Source: Elusimicrobiota bacterium
GTDB taxonomy: Bacteria > Elusimicrobiota > Elusimicrobia > FEN-1173
Reading direction: 5' to 3'
DNA: 7,367 bases
Assembly (NCBI GenBank): GCA_016207625.1
Contig: JACQPF010000046.1
Span: forward strand, 1 to 7,367
Shown: positions 1 to 7,000 of the stretch, piece by piece
How positions within the stretch are numbered: the stretch's first letter is position 1
Layout of the letters: the number at the start of each line of letters is the position of its first letter
Notes under the pieces: generated by a model
Database searches by the model: none
What the model saw: the letters and a program-made list of their open reading frames with translations, nothing else
What the model was told of the DNA's origin: nothing
Made by a program: the position numbers and the translations under genes

Positions 1-237
1 CCTTATCCTGTCCCCTTTCTGAATCCCTGTTACTATAACCACCATCCCTTAATTTCGCATTACCAAGAAGTAAATTTGATGTAACAAACATTCCATTCCA
101 TCAATTCACTTCACTCACATGCAACGAATTGGCCATGTCCGGGCAAAACGAAGCATAAAAAGATTTAATCAATCCTTTTATTAGCCCTTTACACAGAGTT
201 CCAAGGAAAGCGGCGACCCGGAGGGTCGACACCTCCG
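1..237. other. Non-coding, AT-richer left flank
   Basis: No convincing reading frame is visible on either strand. Base composition is clearly more AT-rich than the rest of the window, as expected for an intergenic region beyond the 3' end of the TPR gene. It contains a small inverted repeat (TTGATG at 76-81 against CATCAA at 99-104, 17-base loop) that is too short to interpret. At the extreme edge, the minus strand reads AAAGGGGACAGG (7-18). A compact hairpin just past the TPR stop codon is listed separately. Nothing here identifies a promoter with confidence. Confidence 0.6.
214..228 (-). terminator. Weak hairpin just after the TPR gene
   Basis: The sequence shows CGACCC (214-219) and GGGTCG (223-228), a perfect 6-bp GC-rich stem with a 3-base loop. 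It begins 9 bases past the stop codon of the minus-strand TPR gene. The position suits a transcription terminator, but on the minus strand the stem is followed by CCGCTTTCC, not a true U-run. It may instead be a 3'-end stabilising hairpin or chance. Confidence 0.25.
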
Positions 238-1440
238 CTAGGGAATATCTTTCCAGAGACGAACAACGGAGGGAGGAATTCCGAAAGACAGGAACTGGTT
301 GAAAGATGAGTTGTCGGCATTTCCGAGGCGCTCCCATTCCAGCCGGCAGAGGGACTTTTCGTAAGGCAATCCAGAGCGACGGGCATGAAGAGCGGCTTGC
401 CGCAACGCTCGGCGCGCGGCGGCTTGATTCCCGAAAAGCGTTTCCGTGCGGGCCGAACCGAGAAGACACATGATGAGGCCCCTTTCGTCTTTCACTTTCT
501 GAAAGAGCCCATACGCGCGCCGGTAACAGGCTCGGGATTTGTGAATTTCGCCCATCCTCCTGTAACTACCGCCCAGGCCCCAAAACGCGAAGGCCATACT
601 GCCTTCGTCCCCCACCCGAGCGTAGAGTTTGGCGGATCTCTCATAGAGCGGAATGGTTTTGGAGGCGTTTCCCCAGACACGCTCGGCGTTCCCCATGCCG
701 CAAAGACCATAGGCCTGCCCGAACAAGTCTTCGACCCGCTTAAAAATAGAATACGCCTGCTGGTATTTGCGAAAAGATTCCCGTCCTTTTCCAAGGACAC
801 GAAGTGTCCCCGCTTGGCCGCAAAGGGCGTAGGCCCGGGAGTGGGGATCCTTGAGCCGCCCCGCCATGCGCTCCGCCTCTCGAAAGGCCCGCAGGGCCCG
901 GACATAGTTTCCGGAAAACCGTTCCACCCCTCCCAACGCCCACCAGGCGTGCTGCAAGGCTTCGATGTCGTTCCGCTTCGTTAGGGACGGAATGCATTTT
1001 CTGAGGATCCGGCCGGCCGCGGCATGATTTCCCAGGCCGCGCTCCACGAGAGCCGTTTCAAGGAGTACGTCTTCCCGGCTCGGGTCGTCCGGCGGCCGAA
1101 ACCCGCCAGAGCGATCGTTGGCGGCCCAGATGCCCCGGGCCTCCGGGTACCGGCCAAGGATCCGCAGGCAAGCGCTGGCGCCCAAGGCCGCCCGCAAGCT
1201 TTCAGACGGCACGCGGCAAAGACGATAGAAACGCCGGGCGGATCGATACGCCTTGAGCGCCTCTTCAAAGCGTCCTAGGGCGCGAAGGGTCTCCCCGAGG
1301 CGCCAGGCGATTTCCGCTTTTAAGAAACGATCCCGTGAGCGTTTTTCCGCCGCGCGAATGAGCGGCAAGGCGTCGGCGTGTCGATTGCGCGCCAGAAAAA
1401 ATTCCGCTTTGGAGAGAGAGGTAAGAGCGTCGTTAGGCAT
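238..1440 (-). CDS. Tetratricopeptide (TPR) repeat protein
   Basis: This encodes about 400 residues with no signal peptide or membrane segment, so it is probably cytoplasmic. At least five consecutive helical repeats of exactly 40 residues are visible at about 158-197, 198-237, 238-277, 278-317 and 318-357. Each follows the plan D-x2-G-x-A-x4-G-x10-G near the first helix, then an A/Y-rich second helix ending in K/G-D. Less regular TPR-like units (ALGRFEEALKAYRSA at 54-68, ILGRYPEAR at 94-102, GLGNHAAAGRIL at 135-146) fill the N-terminal half. The 40-residue period is longer than the canonical 34 and resembles that of LGN/kinesin-light-chain-type and MalT-type TPR arrays, which bind protein or peptide partners. 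No enzymatic or DNA-binding domain is attached, and the C-terminal ~40 residues are non-repetitive. I chose the ATG at 1440. An in-frame TTG at 1449 lies inside the T-tract of the preceding hairpin. Neither start has a visible Shine-Dalgarno sequence. The gene lies downstream of rpsI on the same strand, separated by a hairpin, and its specific partner and role cannot be read from the sequence. Confidence 0.85.
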   Translation of the reverse strand: MPNDALTSLSKAEFFLARNRHADALPLIRAAEKRSRDRFLKAEIAWRLGETLRALGRFEEALKAYRSARRFYRLCRVPSESLRAALGASACLRILGRYPEARGIWAANDRSGGFRPPDDPSREDVLLETALVERGLGNHAAAGRILRKCIPSLTKRNDIEALQHAWWALGGVERFSGNYVRALRAFREAERMAGRLKDPHSRAYALCGQAGTLRVLGKGRESFRKYQQAYSIFKRVEDLFGQAYGLCGMGNAERVWGNASKTIPLYERSAKLYARVGDEGSMAFAFWGLGGSYRRMGEIHKSRACYRRAYGLFQKVKDERGLIMCLLGSARTETLFGNQAAARRALRQAALHARRSGLPYEKSLCRLEWERLGNADNSSFNQFLSFGIPPSVVRLWKDIP

Positions 1441-1446
1441 TGTCGT

Positions 1447-1500
1447 CAAAAACAGTTCGGGCTATGAGCCAAGGGCTTTCCGCCCAGGGTCCATAGCCCG
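1447..1500 (-). terminator. Rho-independent terminator after rpsI
   Basis: On the minus strand a perfect 9-bp inverted repeat, CGGGCTATG (1500-1492) with CATAGCCCG (1466-1458), encloses a second smaller stem, GGGC-GGAAA-GCCC. It is followed by AACTG and then TTTTTG (1452-1447). The hairpin begins 26 bases past the rpsI stop, the right position to end the rplM-rpsI transcript. The five-base U-run starts five bases past the stem, so the terminator is imperfect and may allow read-through. The start codon of the TPR gene lies only 17 bases beyond the stem, so it could also work as an attenuator or translational control element for that gene. On the plus strand there is no T-run, so it is unidirectional. 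Confidence 0.65.
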
Positions 1501-1526
1501 TTGAGAGAAATCCGCGATGAACGCGT

Positions 1527-1946
1527 TTACCGTTTGGAGTGCTGGTAGCGGCGGCGCGCCTTGGGTTGGCCCGGCTTTTTGCGTTCCACCATGCGGGGGT
1601 CCCGGGTCAGGAATCCGCTCTTACGGAGCGTGCCGCGTATCTTCTCGTCCATGGCCACGATGGCCCGGGCCAAGCCCAGGCGGATGGCGTCCGCTTGGCC
1701 GGTGACCCCGCCGCCGTTCGTGCTGACGAAGATGTCAAAGGTCTCTAAATTCTTAGTCAGTTTCAAAGGCGACAAGACGGACGCTTTCTGCCGCTCATGG
1801 CCCGCGAAAAAATCGTCCAGGGATTTGGAGTTCACGAACAACCGGCCTTCTCCGGGAACGACGCGCACCCGCGCCACCGCGGTTTTGCGACGGCCCGTGG
1901 CCCAAAGGGGATTTTGCCGTGTGACGGCCAACGTTTCGGGGGACAT
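1527..1946 (-). CDS. rpsI: 30S ribosomal protein S9
   Basis: S9 is a small-subunit protein whose basic C-terminal tail reaches into the ribosomal P site and contacts the tRNA anticodon stem-loop. The 139-residue product (E. coli S9 has 130) carries the family landmarks: TGRRKTAVARV at 17-27, the signature GGGVTGQADAIRLGLARAI at 78-96, TRDPRMVERKK at 114-124, and the conserved terminal SKR. The N-terminus is about nine residues longer than that of E. coli, which is within the normal range. The start ATG is 3 bases past the rplM stop codon (TAA-AAC-ATG), so the two genes are co-transcribed and probably translationally coupled. This is the conserved rplM-rpsI order found across bacteria. A partial ribosome binding site lies within the end of rplM. 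There are no signs of degeneration. Confidence 0.98.
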   Translation of the reverse strand: MSPETLAVTRQNPLWATGRRKTAVARVRVVPGEGRLFVNSKSLDDFFAGHERQKASVLSPLKLTKNLETFDIFVSTNGGGVTGQADAIRLGLARAIVAMDEKIRGTLRKSGFLTRDPRMVERKKPGQPKARRRYQHSKR

Positions 1947-1949
1947 GTT

Positions 1950-2474
1950 TTAGGACGCCTTTCCACCCGCTTCAGCGGGGTTCGTATTTGATTCGTAGGG
2001 AAGAACGAACGGCCCGCCCATGCGGGTTTTCCGGTTCTTCATATCCACGGGAATGGCCCCGCCGTAACGCTTGAGGCCTTCGTCGGCCCGGAACACTTTC
2101 AGGCGCCTCATGAAGTGGTCGCGGAGGCGGTTTTTCGGAAGCATGCCGTAAACCGCGAGCTCCACCACCCGAGCGGGCTTTTCCTGCAACAGCTTTCCGT
2201 AGTTCGTATAGACCTGGCCGCCCGGATAGCCGGAGGCCCGAAAATCGATTTTTTGGATGGCTTTGTTTCCGGTCAGTTGGAGCTTCTGAGCGTTGATCAC
2301 CACAACGGCGTCTCCCAGATCCATGTGGGGAGAATAGGAAGGCTTTCCTTTTCCACGCAAGAGCTGGGCCGCCATGGAGGCTAAACGCCCGAGAGAAACG
2401 CCGTCAGCGTCCAAAAGGAACCAGCGGCGCTCCACCTGATTGGGTTTTAAATGGGGTGTTTGAATGAGCGACAT
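1950..2474 (-). CDS. rplM: 50S ribosomal protein L13
   Basis: L13 binds 23S rRNA and is an early assembly protein of the large subunit. From the chosen ATG the product has 174 residues. It aligns with family landmarks: RRWFLLDADGVSLGRLA (16-32; E. coli has KRDWYVVDATGKTLGRLA), LRGKGKPSYSPHMDLGD (39-55), INAQKLQLTGNK (60-71), and the signature region VYGMLPKNRLRDHFMRRLKVF (108-128). The reading frame stays open 18 codons further upstream (to 2528), but that stretch covers the promoter and encodes a non-L13 peptide, so the ATG at 2474 is the start. It begins at the same position relative to the conserved core as other L13 proteins. The C-terminus is about 30 residues longer than E. coli L13 (142 residues), and the usual HAAQ-P tail motif is replaced by divergent sequence ending in NPAEAGGKAS. 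It is the first gene of the rplM-rpsI operon. Confidence 0.97.
   Translation of the reverse strand: MSLIQTPHLKPNQVERRWFLLDADGVSLGRLASMAAQLLRGKGKPSYSPHMDLGDAVVVINAQKLQLTGNKAIQKIDFRASGYPGGQVYTNYGKLLQEKPARVVELAVYGMLPKNRLRDHFMRRLKVFRADEGLKRYGGAIPVDMKNRKTRMGGPFVLPYESNTNPAEAGGKAS
1958..1964 (-). promoter_or_regulatory. Weak ribosome binding site for rpsI
   Basis: The minus strand reads GGAAAGG, ending 11 bases before the rpsI ATG and lying within the last codons of rplM. It matches the Shine-Dalgarno core only partially and the spacing is slightly long. Re-initiation by ribosomes finishing rplM, which end 3 bases upstream, is a likely additional or alternative route. Confidence 0.4.
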
Positions 2475-2483
2475 AGTTGGTGA

Positions 2484-2512
2484 ATTATAGCAGACCTTTC
2501 TTTTATCGTCAA
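2484..2512 (-). promoter_or_regulatory. Sigma-70-type promoter of rplM-rpsI
   Basis: On the minus strand there is a -35 box TTGACG (2512-2507), a 17-base spacer, and a perfect consensus -10 box TATAAT (2489-2484). Directly upstream of the -35 box is a T-rich run (T8 at 2522-2515, then GTTT) of the kind that can act as an UP element. Only 9 bases separate the -10 box from the rplM ATG. A start site at the usual distance would therefore lie about 0-4 bases before the ATG, giving a leaderless or nearly leaderless mRNA. No Shine-Dalgarno sequence is present. Confidence 0.85.
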
Positions 2513-2514
2513 AC

Positions 2515-2551
2515 AAAAAAAAGACCATCGGTTGGCCGGACGACCAACCCG
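2515..2551 (-). terminator. Hairpin plus T8, possible minus-strand terminator
   Basis: GGTTGG (2530-2535) and CCAACC (2544-2549) form a 6-bp stem with an 8-base loop. On the minus strand it is followed, after GATGGTC, by eight T residues (2522-2515). This could end leftward transcription arriving from the oxidoreductase gene through the antisense of the glycosyltransferase gene, shielding the rplM promoter. The 7-base gap before the T-run is longer than ideal. The T-run may instead serve only as an UP element, so the call is tentative. Confidence 0.35.
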
Positions 2552-2556
2552 TCCTG

Positions 2557-2584
2557 TTGACTCTCTGTTTGGTTATATTACATC
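2557..2584 (+). promoter_or_regulatory. Possible weak promoter of the glycosyltransferase gene
   Basis: A good -35 box, TTGACT (2557-2562), is followed after 16 bases by a poor -10, TACATC (2579-2584), 8 bases before the ATG. A better-looking -10, TATATT (2574-2579), is only 11 bases from this -35 and has no other -35 at the right distance. Some promoter must exist in this divergent gap, but the exact element is uncertain. No Shine-Dalgarno sequence precedes the ATG. Confidence 0.25.
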
Positions 2585-2592
2585 ATTACCTC

Positions 2593-4083
2593 ATGCAAAA
2601 GCAAATCCCCCGCGACTTTTCTCTGATCGCATCCCTCCTCTTGCTCGTGGCCATGGGGTTCATTCAACTCCTGGCGCTCCCCAACGGGTTTGTCGGAAAA
2701 GAACATGATGACGCCCTCTATCTTCTAGCGGCTGAGGCGCTTCGTAACGGACATTATCATCTGTGGTTCCTCCCGGGCGGCGTGCCCATCACCCAGACGA
2801 CGCCGGGATTCCCTCTTCTTTTACTGCCGGCGGTTTTCGGGTTAAAAGACGCTTTCAGTTTGTATCCCATCTATGTTTGGGGATTGCTGGCCGCGTGCAA
2901 TGCGGCCGTCTGGCTTTGGTTCCGACGGAGGTTCCCCTGGGGCATTTCCTGGGCGGCCACGGCGCTGTTCGCGATGAACCCCCTGGTGCTTTCAAGGTCC
3001 GGTGTCGTGATGCCGGAGGCGCCCTTCCTCCTTGCGGCTCTTATTTTATTTTTATGTTGGGATCGATGGCCGGCCTGGGCCACGGGGATTGGAATCCTGT
3101 TTTGTTACCTGATTCGTCCGGCGGGGCTTCCGCTGGCGGCCGCCTTCGCGGCGGCCTGCATGGCGCGGAAGAAAAGACGGGATACGCTTGTGGTCCTCTC
3201 CGTCACCCTCCTGGGAATCGGCGCGTGGATGGCGTGGACACGACAAGCCGGCGGGATGCAGGAAGCGAACGAGCTTTTGGGAAGCTACGGAGGAGGACAG
3301 TGGACGGGGTTGGGGAAAATCGCGGTCATCAACTTCAAGAAACTCGTTGAAACGTGGGGAGCCACTTTCCTGCCGATGGATCTGACCGGCGGGCGCGCTC
3401 CGATGATCGTGGGCGGGGCCCTCCTCATCCTGGCAACGGCGGGGCTCGTCAAATCCATTCCGCGCATCATAACAGCCCCTGAAGATTCATTTATAGCGAT
3501 CACACTCGTGATGCATCTGTTTTGGCCCTGGTGGTTTGACCGCTACCTTCTGCCGTTACTCCCCTTCCTCATCCTGAAAGCCCTGCAAGGGGTTCCGGCC
3601 CGGTGGCCGGGCGCATTTCCCCGCCGGACGGGGGCCGTTCTCGCTCTTCTCGTCCTATTCCAATTTTTTGCCCAGGGCCGATTTTGGTTGAAGAAGGATC
3701 CCGCGGAAGGCCGCCCCACGCTGGCGGACACGTACTCTTGGATACGGTCCAACACGTCTCCGGCGGATATTTTCGCAAGCCCCTTCTATGCCCGGGACCT
3801 GCTTTACGCGGACCGCCTGTTCTTGCCTCTTCCCCCTTCCCCGGGGAACGTGTTCCACAGGGAGTTGGCGAGGCGCAAGGTTCGCTTCGTGCTTTGGGAG
3901 GATGTTTCAGACGTCGGCCTCTCCATGGGAGAGAACGCGCCGGTCCTGGCGGAATTGCGGAGGGTGGAAAACAGGTTAAGCGATCCCGCTCGGTTCCGGC
4001 CCGTCCATGTCGACGGGAACAGAGCCGGGACGCTCTACGAAGTCTTGCGAAGGGGCGAGGGGGACGATTCGTCCGAACGCTGA
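2593..4083 (+). CDS. Polytopic GT-C family glycosyltransferase (PMT/ArnT-like)
   Basis: The product has 496 residues with roughly ten hydrophobic membrane segments, at about 10-30, 71-83, 92-110, 118-135, 142-157, 163-180, 198-216, 272-287, 298-333 and 347-362. A soluble C-terminal domain of about 130 residues follows. The first external loop has an Asp pair (HDDALYLLAAEAL, DD at 39-40) just after the first membrane helix, where GT-C enzymes hold their catalytic acid. Further family-like features are TTPGFPLLLLP (69-79), the MPEAPFLLAALILF helix (140-153) and FDRYLLPLLPFLIL (315-328). Such enzymes transfer a sugar from a polyprenyl-phosphate donor to a lipid, glycan or protein outside the cytoplasmic membrane; the donor and acceptor here are unknown. 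I chose the ATG at 2593. The frame also opens at a TTG at 2557, but that coincides with the putative -35 box and adds an unlikely 12-residue leader. The gene stands alone, divergent from rplM, and its last 49 bases overlap the convergent oxidoreductase gene. It could equally be described as an uncharacterised membrane protein of the family. Confidence 0.82.
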   Translation: MQKQIPRDFSLIASLLLLVAMGFIQLLALPNGFVGKEHDDALYLLAAEALRNGHYHLWFLPGGVPITQTTPGFPLLLLPAVFGLKDAFSLYPIYVWGLLAACNAAVWLWFRRRFPWGISWAATALFAMNPLVLSRSGVVMPEAPFLLAALILFLCWDRWPAWATGIGILFCYLIRPAGLPLAAAFAAACMARKKRRDTLVVLSVTLLGIGAWMAWTRQAGGMQEANELLGSYGGGQWTGLGKIAVINFKKLVETWGATFLPMDLTGGRAPMIVGGALLILATAGLVKSIPRIITAPEDSFIAITLVMHLFWPWWFDRYLLPLLPFLILKALQGVPARWPGAFPRRTGAVLALLVLFQFFAQGRFWLKKDPAEGRPTLADTYSWIRSNTSPADIFASPFYARDLLYADRLFLPLPPSPGNVFHRELARRKVRFVLWEDVSDVGLSMGENAPVLAELRRVENRLSDPARFRPVHVDGNRAGTLYEVLRRGEGDDSSER

Positions 4084-7000
4084 TTCTGGATTTGTCCCAT
4101 CAAACCATCTGCTTTTTTCCTGGCTTCGGCCATTTTCGCGGAACGGATCTCGCGATAGCCTCTGACCTCCTCCGGCAACCGGAGGGCTTCCGTGTAGAGA
4201 CGGTAGCTCTCTTCACTGGAAAAAATGTTGAACCCGTCCACAAGCGCCTCATACCAAGACCGGAACGCTTTTTCCTCCGTGTGCCAATCCGGCAAAAGCC
4301 GCCGCAGGATGCGCAGATGCTTCATGATGTGCAACTGCCAGTTGCGGCTCTTCCAATCGAACTCCAGGTTCCGGCCGAACACCGTGAAACGCGGGCGGTT
4401 GAAATGCGTGTAGGCGACCTTGTCTCCGCGGCTTTCATCGATTTGAAAACGCTCCCGGTCCCGGCGGAACTTCTCTTCCGAGGTCAAAAGCTGCGCGACG
4501 TAGACCTCGTCCTTGATGATCATCACCTTGTATAAGCTTTCCAGGACCGCCCGTGTGGCTTTGTGGCCCCTCTCTTTCTGGTCTTTTTTATATGTGGCCC
4601 AAAGGCGCGACAGATATTTCTCGGCATAGGCGAGGCCTTCGAATCGGATGAGGTCGTACACGTACTGCGCCAGTTTGGCGCGGATGTTTTCTTCCAAGTC
4701 GATCCAACGCGCGGCCTCTTCCATCATTTTGCGATACTCGCGCGCGAGGCGCCGCCCGCCGACTTTCCGGCGGAGGAGCGCGGTCTTGTCCTCCAGCACG
4801 TTCCGATAGCCGGGCAACTGAGGCTGGAAGCTTTTGAAGAGCTCCGGGCGGTCCGCGACTTGCCGTCCCAGATGGAACGCGCGGAGGTTCTCCTCCCGGT
4901 CGTGGGGAGGCACCATCATTTCGACGGCGCGCGTTAAGTTCTGAAGGGAAACGGGGATGAGCCCCCGCTGGAACGCGACGCCCAAAAGCAGCACGTTGCA
5001 GTACATCCGGCTGCCGAAATACGCCTCGGAAACCTGGGAGAGATCAATGCCGAAATACCGGTCGGACTTGGTGTATTTTCGAAGAGTTTCCTCCAGGTCC
5101 TCCGCGTTGAAATCGTCCAACCCGATCAAGGTGCGGACGGTGGGCGTCTTGTGCGTGTTGACGATGGCCGCCGTGCGCGACGGGCTGGCCACGCGCAAGT
5201 TGACCTTGGGGTCCAGGCCCCGCGCGGCCTCCAGGATGTCGATCCCCAAGAGGAGGTCGGCCCGGCCATAGGGGACGAGGGGCGCCATGATTTGCTCTTT
5301 CTTGGAATAAATCACATGGCCGTAGACGCCGCCGTTTCGGATGGCGAGGCCTTTTTTGTCGGCGAAGAGGACGTGGTAGCCTTCCAGGATCCCCGCCTGG
5401 ACCAGGATGCCCGTCACGACGCCGGACCCCATTCCGCCCACGCCCGCGGTGTAGCAGAACCAGACATCGTCCATGCGCGCCGCGGCGGGCATCGGCAGGT
5501 CATGGATGGGGACCGCCGGAGGCGGCGGGAGAGGCTGCCTGCGGCGGATGGTGATCTCCTCGAAAGAGGGGCAGACTTTCCCCTTCATGCAGGCGCCGTC
5601 CGAGACGCATAGGGATTTGTCGGTGACGATCTTGGGGCCATGGAACGTCTGCTCGATGGAAAGCCCGGGGCAGCCCGTGGACTTGGTGCACTCCAGGCAG
5701 AACTCGCAGACTTCCGGCGTGATGTTGATGACTTTTTCTTCGGGCAGGTAGCCGATCTGCTGGATGAACCGCTTGCGTTCCCGGCGGACGCGCCGGTGAT
5801 AGGTGATGCCGCACTCCTTGTCGGCGATGATGACCTTCACGCCGTCTTTTAATACCACGTCTTCCATCAAGGCGCGATAGGAGTCCCGATAAGCGGGGTT
5901 CACGCGGTAAATCGGCACCGAGTCCCTGGCCATGCCGCGGATGACGGTTTCAATGTCCTGGGCGAACGTCTTCTGGTTCATGAGGTCCACTTCGTTCCCG
6001 GGGGTGGGCTGGTGGCCCGTCATGGCCGTGGTTTTATTTTCCAGGATGATGTAGGTGATGTCCTGGTTGTTCTTGATGGAGTCCGAGACCGCCAGCATGC
6101 CCGAATGGAAGAACGTGGAGTCCCCCAGGAACACGACCTGCTTGTTGCTGATGAAAGGATCGATCCCCGCACCCGTGCCGCCTCCCAGGCCCATGCCGGA
6201 ATAGTTCTGCATGAGGCCCACGTTCGGCTCGAACTGCAGCATGGAATGGCAGCCGGATTCTCCATGGAAGACCACGTCGACGGCTTCCCGGCCGTGCTTC
6301 TCCGCCATATAGCCAGGCTTCACGAAGTCCTGCTTGATGGATTTGGCCACGGTGGATGAGTCCCGGTGCGGGCACCCGGGGCAGAAGGTCGGGGTGCGCG
6401 GGGCGATCTTCACCTCGGCTTTGGCGGTCTCAAGGACGGTGCTGAGGGATTTCTCCCACCGCTCGTCCGTTCCCGCCGGGACTTGAATCAGGTTCTTCGA
6501 GAAAAGAGGCGCCAGCCGTTCGATCAGGATGGAGGCATTGATGCCCCGGACCGCGGGCACGCCCTCCAAGTCGTCCGGGAACCGTTTCCCCCACACGGCG
6601 GGCATCTTGGTGAGCCGGCCTTCCTGAACGGCACGCTGAAGCTGGCGCACCACTTGGGATTCCAGGAAGTCCCGCTTCTCTTCGACCACGTAGATCTGGT
6701 CCACGCGGCGGGCGAAATCGATGAGCAATTGATCATCCAGCGGATAGGTGACTCCCCATTTCAGCACGGGGAATTTTCCGTCCAAGCCCATGTCTTGGAG
6801 CGCTTGAGCGAGGTAGCAGAAGGACAGACCTGAGGACATGAACCCCACGGAGGCCCGCCCGCTCGGCGGGCTCCAAAGGACGCGACTCAAGGCCCTTCGG
6901 CGGACTTCATCCAGGAACCGGAGATGCCGGTCGCTCAAGGTGGCTTCCCGCCAAGAGGTGTGCGGCGGGATCATCACGCGGTCCCCTACCGGCATTTCCG

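Noticed and set aside
32..42. TATAGT-like -10 box on the minus strand
   Set aside because: The nearest TTGGTA that could be a -35 is 23 bases away, and no gene start is visible in the remaining bases.
76..104. Inverted repeat TTGATG/CATCAA as an operator or attachment site
   Set aside because: It has only six base pairs with a 17-base loop in AT-rich DNA, which is likely to occur by chance.
385..984. Open frame of 199 codons on the plus strand
   Set aside because: It lies wholly antisense to the TPR gene, has low-complexity Pro/Arg/Gly-rich sequence and no domain. The TPR frame on the other strand shows clear repeats.
1441..1449. TTG start for the TPR protein
   Set aside because: It falls within the T-tract of the terminator-like hairpin and gains only three residues. 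The ATG at 1440 is simpler, though neither has a ribosome binding site.
2475..2528. N-terminal extension of L13 by 18 residues
   Set aside because: The extension would be encoded by the promoter itself, and the peptide has no counterpart in L13 proteins.
3603..4535. Open frame of 310 codons on the plus strand
   Set aside because: It overlaps the glycosyltransferase in another frame and then runs antisense to the oxidoreductase. Its composition is typical of a shadow frame in GC-rich DNA and no family is recognisable.
6366..6833. Open frame of 155 codons on the plus strand, and neighbours at 5151-5612 and 6012-6359
   Set aside because: All are antisense to strongly conserved oxidoreductase sequence, including the thiamine and iron-sulfur regions, and are explained by it.
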